Positions 44,244 to 52,628 of a stretch of DNA of 64,000 nucleotides are shown piece by piece. Origin of the DNA: DASQPR01 sp963836775 (GTDB taxonomy: Bacteria; Actinomycetota; Actinomycetes; Mycobacteriales; Micromonosporaceae); the NCBI GenBank assembly GCA_963836775.1, contig CAWIKR010000003.1, forward strand, positions 2,666,001 through 2,730,000, in the 5' to 3' direction. The translations under genes were made by a program, and so were the position numbers. The notes below the pieces were generated by a model. It made no database searches, had not been told where the DNA came from, and worked only from the letters and a program-made list of their open reading frames with translations. Position 1 is the stretch's first letter, and every line of letters starts with the position of its first letter.

Positions 44244-44369
44244 TGCCTTGATCGCCGCCTTCGTCTGAGAGCTGATGAGAACATCGGCTGCAACATACTT
44301 GACGCCGCAACTATTTCGTGGCGGCATCGCGATCACACGGCCGCCCCGGACCGAACACTCGGTCGTCAC

Positions 44370-44419
44370 GGATCTTGCGAGATTGGGGCGGTGATCGTCA
44401 CGTCAAGTCTGCAAGGTCC
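44370..44419. repeat. GATCTTG-type palindromic 3-prime-end element, copy 4
   Basis: Outer arms GGATCTTGC and GCAAGGTCC (one G-U); inner GTGA-TCG-TCAC hairpin. It lies 40 bp after the stop of the minus-strand hypothetical gene at 44459 and upstream of the monooxygenase gene, so it separates the two transcripts. Confidence 0.7.
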
Positions 44420-44458
44420 ACGAGGGTAAGCGCAGCGGAACGGCGCCGCGCGCGGTGT

Positions 44459-44878
44459 TCAGAGCTGCTTCGTGACGTCGGCGATCTCCGCCTCGTCGAT
44501 GCCGAGTGCGGTGGCCGCGGCCGACGTCGAGCCGGACAGCTCGACCACCTTGGCAAGCGCCGCGCTGTAGCGTCCCGAAGACCGGTCGAAGGCCCGCTTG
44601 GCCTCGGCATACTCCGTCTGCAGTCCGAGCGCGTCGGCGACCGCGGCGTCGAAGTCGTCGAACAGCGGATAGCTCTCGCCGTCGATCCAGATCTGCAAGC
44701 CCTCTTCGTCGTCGGTCAGGTAGCCGTCGGCACCCTCCGGCCGGGACCGCAGCCGATCCAGGTCGTTGACCTGGACGACGCCGCCGGGAAGCTCCTCGAA
44801 CAGGGCGAGGCCATCCGGTCCGGTAGTCGCCAGCCGGGCCGCGTTGTCCGGGCCGACCTGAGCGGTGTAGATCGTCAC
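44459..44878 (-). CDS. Hypothetical protein (139 aa)
   Basis: No family recognised. It is soluble and acidic, without signal peptide or membrane helix. The middle GYLTDDEEGLQIWIDGESYPLFDDFDAAVADAL is distinctive; the C-terminal third (residues 90-139) is predicted helical with Ala/Glu/Ser-rich heptad-like spacing. Composition and codon use are normal for the genome. It lies between the luciferase-like operon and a Ser/Thr kinase gene (39-bp gap to the kinase end), all on the minus strand. Confidence 0.65.
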   Translation of the reverse strand: MTIYTAQVGPDNAARLATTGPDGLALFEELPGGVVQVNDLDRLRSRPEGADGYLTDDEEGLQIWIDGESYPLFDDFDAAVADALGLQTEYAEAKRAFDRSSGRYSAALAKVVELSGSTSAAATALGIDEAEIADVTKQL

Positions 44879-44917
44879 CGGCCGACTGTATGACGGCCGG
44901 TCAGCGCGAGGAAGACC

Positions 44918-46348
44918 TCAGCCGGATGGATCCGGTGTCGGCGTGCCACCACCACCGCCGGTTCCGGTGCCACCGCCGGTTCCGGTGCCGCCGCCGCTGC
45001 CGGTTCCGCCACCGCTTCCACTGCCGCTGCCGGTTCCGCTGCCGGTTCCGCCGCCAGAGCCACTCCCGCTGCCGGAGCCGCTGGTCCCGCTGTCGGTCGG
45101 TCCGGGCGTGCCGGTGTCGGTGGGGGTCGCGGTCGGCTGTGCGGTCGGTTCCGCCGACGGATCGGTGGTCGGTGTGGTCGCGGTGCCGGACGGATGCTGC
45201 TTCGGCGTCCCGGAGGTGCCGGAGTTCTTGCCGCTGCTGCCGGTGCTGTGCGACGACGACTGCTGCGGGCCGGGCGGATTGGTCAGCTGCGAGTCCGATG
45301 ACGCGCCGCCGCCGTTGTTCAGGATCAGCGCGAGCACGACTCCGGCGATCGCGAGCACGGCGATCATCGCCAGCGCGTAGGCGCCGGTCCGAGAGCGCTG
45401 CGGGATCGCCATCGGCATGCTCAGCGTCTGCTCGGCCGGGCGGGGCGGCACCGGCACCGCCGCGCGCTGGGCCGGCACTGATGCCAGTTGCGGGTAGCGC
45501 GCGATGGTCGGCGACTCGCCGCGGGTCACCGCGTCGGCGGCATCGGCCATCGCGGCGGCCGACGCGAACCGCAGCATCGGGTCCTTCTCCATCGCCCGCT
45601 GCACCAGGTCGCGGGCCTCCGGCGGGACGTCCGCCGGCAATTCCGGCGGCTCATCCTGGAGCTGGCTGAGGGCCACGGTGATCGGGTTGTCGCCACCGAA
45701 CGGTGGCGCTCCGGCCAGGCAGTGATAGGCGACGGCGCCGAGCGCGTAGAGGTCGGTCGCCGGGGACAGCGGCCGCCGTGAGACCTGCTCCGGCGCCATG
45801 TAACGAGCGGTGCCGACGACCTGCCCGGAGCCGGTCAGCTCGCTCGACGTGGACGAGCGGACCACGCCGAAGTCGACCAGGATCGCCCGGCCGTCGCCGT
45901 CGATCAGCACGTTGTCCGGCTTCACGTCGCGGTGGATGATGCCGGCCTCGTGGACGGCCTGCAACGCCCGCGCCACCTGCGCCACCAGATCCATGGTCAT
46001 GGCCGCGGAGAGGCGGCCTTCGCGGGCCACTCGCGATCCGAGCGACTCGCCGTCGACCAGAGCCATGACCAGGTACGCATAACCGCCGGTGCCGTTCGGG
46101 TCGCCGCCGATCTCGCCATAGTCGTAGACCGAGACCACACCCGGGTGGTGCAGCGCGGCAACCGACCGGGCCTCGAGGCGGAATCGGGCACTGAATGTGG
46201 GGTCGTCACGCATGCCCGATCGCATCACCTTGATCGCGATGATTCGGCCGAGCACCTCGTCGTCGGCGCGCCAGACATCACCCATACCGCCTGCGGCGAT
46301 TGGTTCGCGCAGGCGGTAGCGGTCGGCTATCAGTTCCCCGGGGGTCAT
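44918..46348 (-). CDS. PknB-type Ser/Thr protein kinase with Gly/Ser-rich exported tail
   Basis: A 476-residue receptor kinase. Kinase domain 10-275: glycine loop EPIAAGGMGDVW (16-27), Lys40, Glu59, HRDVKPDN (139-146), DFG (159-161), GTARYMAPEQ (179-188). A membrane helix is at about 324-343. The outer tail changes from Gln/Ser/Thr-rich to a long Gly-Ser-Gly-Thr repeat with no PASTA domain, so it may be wall-inserted and not a muropeptide sensor. Substrates cannot be read from sequence, though the LCP-family protein at 24432 has an Arg/Gly-rich cytosolic tail of the kind such kinases use. Fully intact, unlike the kinase at 23403. Confidence 0.9.
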   Translation of the reverse strand: MTPGELIADRYRLREPIAAGGMGDVWRADDEVLGRIIAIKVMRSGMRDDPTFSARFRLEARSVAALHHPGVVSVYDYGEIGGDPNGTGGYAYLVMALVDGESLGSRVAREGRLSAAMTMDLVAQVARALQAVHEAGIIHRDVKPDNVLIDGDGRAILVDFGVVRSSTSSELTGSGQVVGTARYMAPEQVSRRPLSPATDLYALGAVAYHCLAGAPPFGGDNPITVALSQLQDEPPELPADVPPEARDLVQRAMEKDPMLRFASAAAMADAADAVTRGESPTIARYPQLASVPAQRAAVPVPPRPAEQTLSMPMAIPQRSRTGAYALAMIAVLAIAGVVLALILNNGGGASSDSQLTNPPGPQQSSSHSTGSSGKNSGTSGTPKQHPSGTATTPTTDPSAEPTAQPTATPTDTGTPGPTDSGTSGSGSGSGSGGGTGSGTGSGSGSGGGTGSGGGTGTGGGTGTGGGGGTPTPDPSG

Positions 46349-46554
46349 CCCGGACTGCTTACCCAGCGATCTCGATCGTCATTCCTGATCACACATCTCC
46401 ATTTCGCCCGTAGCCGGAAGCCGGTCCGGCTTGTTGCCGGAAATATTGCTGTTTACCAGCATAAACTCCCCTGGCGACAAGCTGTGATCAAGCGAAACCA
46501 GCTGTGCGGCAAGATGTGATCGATCACGGCAGCCAGCTGTACCTCCACCCAGTC
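46349..46554. other. Kinase upstream region with nested short repeats
   Basis: No gene. It holds AAGCCGGTCCGGCTT, an exact palindrome, and two CCAGCTGT copies beside TGTGATCAAGC and TGTGATCGATCACG. The kinase promoter must be here; CAATAT on the minus strand is a possible -10. The TGTGA half-sites lack the spacing needed for a standard CRP-type operator. Confidence 0.4.
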
Positions 46555-46607
46555 TGGATCTTGAACGGTAGTCGCTGCAATGCAGCGCCAGCCGTTCAAG
46601 ATCCAGG
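46555..46607. repeat. GATCTTG-type palindromic 3-prime-end element, copy 5
   Basis: Arms CTGGATCTTGAACGG and CCGTTCAAGATCCAG are perfect over 15 bp, with an inner perfect hairpin CGCTGCA-A-TGCAGCG. It begins 13 bp after the minus-strand DUF1810 stop. It shares the TCGCT/AGCG core with copy 1. Confidence 0.85.
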
Positions 46608-46619
46608 GCTGGGTCGGCG

Positions 46620-47042
46620 TCAGAGACGGCGTTGTGTCTCGGCGTCCCGTTCCCCGCCGAACAACCGGTCCAGCACATCGCCGAAGACCGGCTCGTCCGG
46701 CTCGGCTGCCTCGAACAGCGTCATCGACGAGCGGAGCTTCATCGCGTCGATGCCGCCGAAGATCTCCTCCGGCGTACGGTCTGAGCCGGCGACGACCCGG
46801 GCGGCGTCCACCAGCCGCGGCAGCAGCACCGGATGCTCCAGATAGGCGCGCGCCTCGTCCACTGACGAGATCGCATATCGCTGCGCCATGTCGCTGAACC
46901 CGAGCCCGGCGATCTGCGGGAAGACGAACCACATCCAGTGCGAGCTCTTCCGGCCCTGGCGCAGCTCGGCAACCGCGCGATCGTAGATCCCGCCCTGATT
47001 CTGAGCGCTCACGAAGCGCTCCAGGTTGAACGGATCGTCCAC
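46620..47042 (-). CDS. DUF1810 family protein
   Basis: A 140-residue soluble protein of the DUF1810 family (calpastatin-named in some records, without support). The family block SSHWMWFVFPQIAGLGFSDMAQRYAI (about residues 34-59) is unmistakable, followed by AYLEHPVLLPRL. Function unknown. GTG 47042 follows a GAGGTGG site; GTG 47051 overlaps the upstream gene more. It begins within 11 bases of the end of the polyphosphate glucokinase gene, so the two are one operon. Confidence 0.85.
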   Translation of the reverse strand: MDDPFNLERFVSAQNQGGIYDRAVAELRQGRKSSHWMWFVFPQIAGLGFSDMAQRYAISSVDEARAYLEHPVLLPRLVDAARVVAGSDRTPEEIFGGIDAMKLRSSMTLFEAAEPDEPVFGDVLDRLFGGERDAETQRRL

Positions 47043-47052
47043 CGCGACCACC

Positions 47053-47799
47053 TCAGGCCGACGGAGCCAGCATCGCGGCGCCGATGATGCCGGCCTCGTT
47101 CTGCATCCGGGCCTGCACCACTTCGGTGCCGACATTCAGCAGCGACAGGAACCTGTCGGCTTTCTTGCTGCCGCCGCCGCCGATGATGATCAGCTCGGGC
47201 CAGAACAGTCGCTGCAGCAGGTTCAGATAGTCGTCGAGCCGTTCGGCGTATTCCTTCCAGGACAGGTCGTCGCGCTCGCGAACCGACTCCGCGGCCCAGT
47301 CCTCTGCTTCGCCGTGGTGCAGGTGAATGTGGCCGAGTTCGGTGTTCGGCACGAGCGTGCCGTTGACGAACACGGCACTGCCGATGCCCGTGCCCAGCGT
47401 CACCATGACCACCGTGCCGGTGCGTCCGACACCTGAGCCGTAACGCATCTCCGCCACGCCGGCAGCGTCCGCGTCGTTCATTACCGCGATGGCCCGACCG
47501 GTTGCCTGCACCAGCAAGTGGACCGCGTTCACGCCGATCCACGACTTGTCGATGTTGGCGGCGGTCCGGATCATCCCGTCGGTCACCACCGACGGCATCG
47601 TCACGCCGACGGGGCCTGGCACGTTCACCTCGTCCAGGACTTCTTTGACCGCCGCCGCTACCGCGTCTGGGGTGGACGGGTTCGGGGTCAGGATGCGGAT
47701 CCGTTCCGCCGCCAGCGTGCCGGACTCCAGATCGACCGGAGCGCTCTTGATTCCGGTCCCGCCGATGTCGACGCCCACTGTGAGAGCTGCAATGCCCAT
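47053..47799 (-). CDS. ppgK: Polyphosphate glucokinase
   Basis: A 248-residue ROK-fold kinase that phosphorylates glucose using inorganic polyphosphate (and ATP). VGVDIGGTGIK (residues 8-18) is the phosphate loop, then LTPNPSTPDAV, MNDADAAGVAE, VTLGTGIGSAVFVNG and ELGHIHLHHGEAEDWAA. The family-specific WKEYAERLDDYLNLLQRLFWPELIIIGGG block separates it from ordinary ROK kinases. ATG 47799 is chosen; upstream codons cross a repeat. It shares an operon with the DUF1810 gene. With the ROK kinase at 8516, glucose can be activated by two routes. Confidence 0.93.
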   Translation of the reverse strand: MGIAALTVGVDIGGTGIKSAPVDLESGTLAAERIRILTPNPSTPDAVAAAVKEVLDEVNVPGPVGVTMPSVVTDGMIRTAANIDKSWIGVNAVHLLVQATGRAIAVMNDADAAGVAEMRYGSGVGRTGTVVMVTLGTGIGSAVFVNGTLVPNTELGHIHLHHGEAEDWAAESVRERDDLSWKEYAERLDDYLNLLQRLFWPELIIIGGGGSKKADRFLSLLNVGTEVVQARMQNEAGIIGAAMLAPSA

Positions 47800-47875
47800 G
47801 TCGATCAGCTTTACACAGGGCGGCCACCGCGGCTTGCCAAAGCGCGGCCCGAACACCCGCGCCGTCCGGGCCACG

Positions 47876-48019
47876 CAGATCAGTGCACGTCGCGGCCCAG
47901 GAGATTTGTGCGCTCCGCGGCCCAGCAGATTAGTGCGCTCCGCGGCCCAGCAGATTAGTGCGCTCCGCGGCCCAGCAGATTAGTGCGCTCCGCGGCCCAG
48001 CAGATTAGTGCGCTCCGCG
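47876..48019. repeat. 25-bp tandem repeat array, five units plus part
   Basis: Units of 25 bp with consensus CAGATTAGTGCGCTCCGCGG followed by CCCAG: two degenerate copies at 47876 and 47901, three identical copies at 47926, 47951 and 47976, and a partial copy at 48001-48019. The last copy covers the last four codons and TAA of the M50-like gene. There are no spacers, so it is not CRISPR. Confidence 0.9.
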
Positions 48020-48709
48020 CACGCCCATAAGGAACGCGCCGAGGCCGAGCGCGGCCAGCGTCAGGACGGCGTAGAGGAACACCCAGAATCCGCCGGCCAG
48101 GTGAGTGAGGGCGGCCAACTGGTCGGCGTCGGAGTCGCGGGATCGTCCCCGGCGCCGCTGCGCACCCAGCTCGAACACCGGACGCACGCCGCCGATCAGC
48201 AGGAACCAGATTCCGGTGTACGCGAACGCGGCCTGCACCTGAGCCGACGCGTACCAGGTAATGCCGAAGACGATCCCGCCGGTGACCAGGATGGCGAGCA
48301 GCCCGTAGAAGTTGCGGATCATGACCAACATGAGAAACAGCAGTGCCAGTGTGATCCACAAGGTCAGCTTGATTCGGTGGTTCGCCAGGGTGAACGCTCC
48401 GCCCAGGCCAAGAAGCGATGGCGCGACATAGCCGATGAACAAGGTCAGGAACATGCCCAGTCCGCGGCGCTTGCCCTTGGTCAGCGTCAACCCCGAGGTG
48501 TCGAACCGCAGCTGGATCGCCTGCAGACGGCGGCCGGAGAGCACCGCGATCAGTGCGTGGCCGCCCTCGTGCGCGATGGTGACCGCCATCCGGGCCAACC
48601 GCCAGGCCGGGCGGAACACCACCACGGCGAGCGCGACCACACCGGTCACGAGTACGAGTGAGTGCGGCGGTGCCGGCTGCGGGGTCCAGAGGTCGAACAC
48701 CCGGTCCAT
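48005..48709 (-). CDS. M50-like membrane metallopeptidase
   Basis: A 234-residue membrane protein with about five helices. The zinc motif HEGGH is at 47-51 inside the first long helix, followed by AVLSGRRLQAIQLRFDTSG, as in site-2 protease relatives of the M50B group; a second-site Asp-x-x-x-Asn could not be identified with confidence. It may cut membrane-bound regulators, such as anti-sigma proteins. Its last residues and stop codon lie in a 25-bp tandem repeat array. It diverges from the DyP peroxidase gene across 180 bp. Confidence 0.75.
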   Translation of the reverse strand: MDRVFDLWTPQPAPPHSLVLVTGVVALAVVVFRPAWRLARMAVTIAHEGGHALIAVLSGRRLQAIQLRFDTSGLTLTKGKRRGLGMFLTLFIGYVAPSLLGLGGAFTLANHRIKLTLWITLALLFLMLVMIRNFYGLLAILVTGGIVFGITWYASAQVQAAFAYTGIWFLLIGGVRPVFELGAQRRRGRSRDSDADQLAALTHLAGGFWVFLYAVLTLAALGLGAFLMGVRGAH

Positions 48710-48889
48710 GTAACCGGTCCGGCGCCACCTCCGCCAGACCGCGACTGGTCACAACTGCCTCATGACTCACGCGGCGTGCTCGCCGCAGCGCCACGATCGC
48801 GGCCGCTGAACGATTTCGGCGGATGGCGCGGACGCTCAGTGAGAGGCTGTCGATGACCGCCACCGAGCCGGAGAGGCAGGCCACCACCC

Positions 48890-49840
48890 GTGTCCAAACC
48901 GATCGAGTCGCAACCGGTGCTGACGCCGCTGACCGAGGCAGCGATCTTCCTGGTCATGACGGTCCGCGACGGCTCCGAGGAGCCGGTCCGGGATCTGCTC
49001 GGCGATGTCGCCGGCATCGGCCGCTCAGTCGGATTCCGGATCCCGGACGGCGAGCTGCGATGCGTCGTCGGCATTGGGTCGGATTTGTGGGACCGGTTGT
49101 TCGCCGGGCCGCGCCCGGACCACCTGCATCCGTTCCAGTCCCTCAAGGGTGATCGACATGCCGCCCCGTCCACCCCCGGCGACCTGTTGTTCCACCTCCG
49201 AGCCCGGCGCATGGACCTGTGTTTCGAGCTGGCCACTCAGCTGATGCGGCGGCTTCGGGCACACGCCGACGTGGTCGACGAGACGCACGGCTTCAAATAC
49301 TTCGACGAGCGGGATCTGCTCGGTTTCGTCGACGGCACCGAGAATCCGACGGGCCTGGCAGCCGGATTCGCCGCGACGATCGGCACCTCCGAGCCGGACT
49401 TCGCCGGTGGCAGCTACGTGATCGTGCAGAAATACACCCACGACATGGAAGCGTGGAACGCACTGCCGGTGGCCGAGCAGGAGCGGGTGATCGGCCGCAC
49501 CAAGCTCGATGACATCGAGATGGCCGACGACGTGAAGCCGGCGAACTCGCACCTCGCCCTCAATGTCATCGAGGACGAGGACGGCAACGAGCTGAAGATC
49601 GTTCGCGACAACATGCCGTTCGGCAGCGTTGGCACCGGCGAATTCGGCACCTACTACATCGCCTACGCGGCCGACCCCGGCATCACCGAGCGGATGCTGC
49701 GCAACATGTTCATCGGCGATCCGCCCGGCAACACCGACCGGATCCTGGACTTCTCGACGGCGATCACCGGCTCACTGTTCTTCGTGCCATCCGCCGACAT
49801 GCTCGACGACCTGCCGCCGGCGGCCACGGCCGGCGGCTGA
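48890..49840 (+). CDS. Dyp-type peroxidase
   Basis: A 316-residue haem peroxidase of the DyP family. The family motif GFVDGTEN (residues 145-152) carries the catalytic Asp148; the proximal haem His is in NSHLALNVIED, and a distal Arg is in VRDNMPFG. No Tat signal is present, so it is cytoplasmic or packed in an encapsulin-like shell by its C-terminus; no encapsulin gene is seen nearby. It oxidises dyes, phenols or porphyrins with peroxide. GTG 48890 is used. Its promoter is in the 180-bp gap to the M50-like gene. Confidence 0.9.
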   Translation: MSKPIESQPVLTPLTEAAIFLVMTVRDGSEEPVRDLLGDVAGIGRSVGFRIPDGELRCVVGIGSDLWDRLFAGPRPDHLHPFQSLKGDRHAAPSTPGDLLFHLRARRMDLCFELATQLMRRLRAHADVVDETHGFKYFDERDLLGFVDGTENPTGLAAGFAATIGTSEPDFAGGSYVIVQKYTHDMEAWNALPVAEQERVIGRTKLDDIEMADDVKPANSHLALNVIEDEDGNELKIVRDNMPFGSVGTGEFGTYYIAYAADPGITERMLRNMFIGDPPGNTDRILDFSTAITGSLFFVPSADMLDDLPPAATAGG

Positions 49841-49861
49841 AATCCGGCGGACTACGGCGGG

Positions 49862-50680
49862 CTATGCCGCGAGCACATGCCGGGCCGGCACTCCGGCAGC
49901 CAGCCGGGCCAGCTGCTTGCGCGAGGCTCCGGCATCCGGGTGCAGGCTGGTGCCGATGTGCAGCTCAAGTCGCTGGGACGGCGTTTCGGCCACCCGGCTC
50001 AGCGACTCCAGCAGTGTCTCGTCGCCGATGAACGCAGAATTCGGATAGGGCCGGCCGTCCGGCCGCAAGAACCGGAGGGTCATCGGCACCACTCGTGCGT
50101 GGGCGTCGATCGCGGCCTGGAACAGCGCCGGCCGATATGCCATCGTGTGCGCGCCGCACGTCGTCGTGCCTTCCGGGAATGCGACCACCACATCACCGGC
50201 GGCGAGCGCGTCACGCACCTCGGCGATGGTCGCCGGGAGCGATCGCGGGTTCTGCCGGTCAATGAAGATGGTGCCGCATAGCCGGGCCAGCCGGCCGATA
50301 ACCGGCCACGATCCGACTTCGGTCTTGGCGACCAGACGCGCGTCGGTGGCGGCGAGCACCGCCAGGATGTCGAGCCACGAGACGTGGTTTCCGGCGATCA
50401 GGGCCCGCCGGTCCGGCACCGCCAGTCCGGTGCGTTCCAGCCGTACGCCTAAAGCCCGCAACAGCGTCCGTGCGGCACCGCGCAGCAGCCGCCGGGCGGC
50501 GGTCGCGCGTACCCGCACCGGAGTGGCCGTGACCAGCGTCGCGGCGCAGGCCGTCAGAACCAGGATGACTACCGCGGCGGCGGCGCGCGCCCCGGTCCGC
50601 AACCGCCCGGCGAGCCCGAAGCCGCGCGGCGTCAGGCATCGTGGCCCGCAGTCGGACAGCGGGCGGAACAGGTCAGCCAT
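49862..50680 (-). CDS. Lysophospholipid acyltransferase (PlsC/OlsA-like)
   Basis: A 272-residue membrane acyltransferase. An N-terminal membrane helix (about 31-52) is followed by the acyltransferase motifs NHVSWLD (98-104, H-x4-D) and FPEGTTT. It transfers an acyl chain from acyl-ACP or acyl-CoA to a lyso-lipid. The adjacent coupled gene is OlsB-like, so the pair fits ornithine-lipid synthesis, with this protein as OlsA adding the second fatty acid. An ordinary 1-acylglycerol-3-phosphate acyltransferase role is the alternative. It overlaps the OlsB-like gene by eight bases. Confidence 0.85.
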   Translation of the reverse strand: MADLFRPLSDCGPRCLTPRGFGLAGRLRTGARAAAAVVILVLTACAATLVTATPVRVRATAARRLLRGAARTLLRALGVRLERTGLAVPDRRALIAGNHVSWLDILAVLAATDARLVAKTEVGSWPVIGRLARLCGTIFIDRQNPRSLPATIAEVRDALAAGDVVVAFPEGTTTCGAHTMAYRPALFQAAIDAHARVVPMTLRFLRPDGRPYPNSAFIGDETLLESLSRVAETPSQRLELHIGTSLHPDAGASRKQLARLAAGVPARHVLAA

Positions 50681-51428
50681 GGTCGGCGCCGAGGAAGTGC
50701 CGCATGTAGCGGGCGTCGACCCGAGTCACGTCGAGCAGCACGTAAAAGTCGGCGCAGTTGAAGTCCGGGTCGTAGGACGGTTCGCCGCAGATCCACGCAC
50801 CCAAGCGCAGATAGCCCTTGAGCAGCGCGGGCGTCGGGCGCGGCTGGAACGTCTCCAGACCGGACCAGGGCCGCCGCGGCGTCACGCGGAACGGTTCCGG
50901 CGACTGGTGCTTGCCGGCCGCGAGCGCCCGGACCGAGGCCGCGGCGTGGCCGCCGTCGGCCAGGTCCACCGACGCGCAGCCGCCCAGGTAGCGCATGTTG
51001 TGGAGGTGCATGTAGCGGGCCATCCCGGCCCACAGCAGGTTGATCGCGGCGCCGGCCCGGTGGTCCGGGTGTACGCACGACCGCCCGGTCTCGACCAGTT
51101 GACCGGCCAGCCCGTCCAGGGCCCGGAGGTCGAATTCCGAGTCGGCGTAGCGGACGTCGCAACGACCCGGCCGCAGCAACCGATAGGTCGCCACCACCTG
51201 GCCGTCGCGCTCGTCGACGACGACCAGGTGGTCGCAGAACTCGTCGAACGCGTCGATGTCCAGGCCCGGGACCGGCGATCGGAGGATGGCGCCGAACTCG
51301 CCGGTGAAGACGTTCCAGCGCAGCCGCTGAGCGGCGGTGATCTCATCAGCGTCGGCCGCGAGACGCAGGGTGTAGGCGGGCGATTGGTCCAGCCGGCCGG
51401 CCGGAGAGCGGAGCACCAGGCTATCCAT
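50673..51428 (-). CDS. olsB: OlsB-like N-acyltransferase (ornithine lipid synthesis)
   Basis: A 251-residue GNAT-type acyltransferase of the OlsB/Acetyltransf_5 group. ITAAQRLRWNVFTGEFGA is the family start, then EFCDHLVVVDE, ATYRLLRP, ETGRSCVHPDHRAGAAINLLWAGMARYM, and the C-terminal GYLRLGAWICGEPSYDPDFNCADFYVLLD, all as in OlsB. It attaches a 3-hydroxyacyl chain to ornithine. ATG 51428 is chosen from the family start. The coupled downstream PlsC-like gene completes the two-step pathway. A general hemolysin-type annotation is often attached to this family, without support. Confidence 0.85.
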   Translation of the reverse strand: MDSLVLRSPAGRLDQSPAYTLRLAADADEITAAQRLRWNVFTGEFGAILRSPVPGLDIDAFDEFCDHLVVVDERDGQVVATYRLLRPGRCDVRYADSEFDLRALDGLAGQLVETGRSCVHPDHRAGAAINLLWAGMARYMHLHNMRYLGGCASVDLADGGHAAASVRALAAGKHQSPEPFRVTPRRPWSGLETFQPRPTPALLKGYLRLGAWICGEPSYDPDFNCADFYVLLDVTRVDARYMRHFLGADHG

Positions 51429-51505
51429 GCCCTCTTGGTACGAGCCGGAGGCGCCGCTGCGGTGTCCCGGAGCTTGATGGCATGTGATTTGTCTGTGAAG
51501 CTCCG

Positions 51506-51550
51506 GCGCCGCCATCGGCACCGTGCCGAGCGCCGCCATCGGCACCTTGC
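51506..51550. repeat. Two-copy 24-bp direct repeat
   Basis: GCGCCGCCATCGGCACCGTGC-type units start at 51506 and 51530 with two or three mismatches. The repeat lies in the divergent gap between the OlsB-like gene and the DUF1232 gene and may alter their promoters. Confidence 0.55.
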
Positions 51551-51617
51551 AGGACGTTTGGCATCCGGCCGCCGGCGGGTAACCTCAGCGCAACATCACG
51601 GCGCGTGAGGAGAGCTG

Positions 51618-51998
51618 ATGAGCCGGGACGCATGGATCCTGATCGGCGTCATCGTCGTGGTGGTCGGCGCCGTGACACTCTTTTTCGCACTGCGCCTGAC
51701 CTTCAAGATGGTGGCGATCAAGCGGTCGCTGAACCAGCTCGGCGCCAGCGGCAAGCTCGCCTTCTGGGGCGCCCTGGCCTACCTGATCTTCCCGATCGAC
51801 ATCCTGCCGGATCCGATCTACCTCGATGACATGGCCGTGGTCGGCGGCGCCCTGTTCTTCCTGACTCGGCTGCTTCGCAAGCAGGAGTCGCTGCGCAACG
51901 CGTTGCCGCATGCGCAGCGGCTGGCCCGGCAGGTCAGCGCCCGCCGCAATCGCACGCCGGCGCCGCCGTCAGCGCAGCAGCGACCGCGCCGTCGGTGA
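51618..51998 (+). CDS. DUF1232 (YkvA) family membrane protein
   Basis: A 126-residue protein with an N-terminal membrane helix (about 6-28) and the DUF1232 block FWGALAYLIFPIDILPDPIYLDD (residues about 49-71), the family signature. A Arg/Pro/Ala-rich tail follows. Function unknown. ATG 51618 has GAGGAGAG upstream. Its last 30 bases overlap the end of the convergent NIPSNAP gene. Confidence 0.85.
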   Translation: MSRDAWILIGVIVVVVGAVTLFFALRLTFKMVAIKRSLNQLGASGKLAFWGALAYLIFPIDILPDPIYLDDMAVVGGALFFLTRLLRKQESLRNALPHAQRLARQVSARRNRTPAPPSAQQRPRRR

Positions 51999-52628
51999 CA
52001 GGCGCAGAACCTCGGTCCGGCTGACCACCGCCGGCGGCTCGATCGCCGGCGCGGTCCCGCGCGCCAGCCAGACGTAGACATGCTCGCCGGTGCGCACCGG
52101 CAGCGCCGGAAAGTTGTTGTCCGCGTATTCGGTGGTGAAGCTCGCCACCGCGGCCGGGCCGACACGCTGGTCCAGGTCCGCGATTTCGGTTTGGGCGTAC
52201 GCGCGACTCGCGTAGTGGATGGTCGCGGTCACCTGGCTGCCGGGTGCCAGGGTGTGGGTCGCCGGGGGCCGCTCCGGCAGCCGCGGGATGCCCCGCACCG
52301 GCCGGAGCAGCAGAACGTCCGAGACGTCGTCCATGGTGGCGTTGGCGGCGTCGCGATGCTCCCGCCACACCGAGCCGCCGTAGAAGCTGGTCAGCCCGTC
52401 GTGCCGCGCCGCCATGTCCGCGAAACCGCGGATCCAGACGAATCGATCCGGCCGGTCGAGATCCCGGAAGGTGCCGTAGACCCGGATGCCAAGGGCTTCC
52501 TGGGACTCCACGAACTCCCGATCGAACAGCTCGATCAGATCGTCGCGGCGGCCCGGCAGCATCGCGTATTGCCGCAACTCGACGACGGTGATGGTGGTAT
52601 CGGCGAGCGCCGCGCCGGTGGCGGTCAT
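51969..52628 (-). CDS. NIPSNAP family protein
   Basis: A 219-residue protein with the NIPSNAP ferredoxin-like fold: VVELRQYAMLPGRRDDLIELFDREFVESQEALG near the start and RFVWIRGFADMAARHDGLTSFYGG. A second, less clear copy may form residues 125-219. Such proteins act as dimeric binding proteins or oxygenase-like enzymes; no catalytic role is established. It overlaps the Rrf2 regulator gene by four bases (ATGA), so the regulator and this gene form one operon. Overlaps the convergent DUF1232 gene by 30 bp. Confidence 0.8.
   Translation of the reverse strand: MTATGAALADTTITVVELRQYAMLPGRRDDLIELFDREFVESQEALGIRVYGTFRDLDRPDRFVWIRGFADMAARHDGLTSFYGGSVWREHRDAANATMDDVSDVLLLRPVRGIPRLPERPPATHTLAPGSQVTATIHYASRAYAQTEIADLDQRVGPAAVASFTTEYADNNFPALPVRTGEHVYVWLARGTAPAIEPPAVVSRTEVLRLSPTARSLLR

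Noticed and set aside
47876..48019. CRISPR array at the 25-bp repeats
   Set aside because: Repeats abut without spacers and no cas gene is present.
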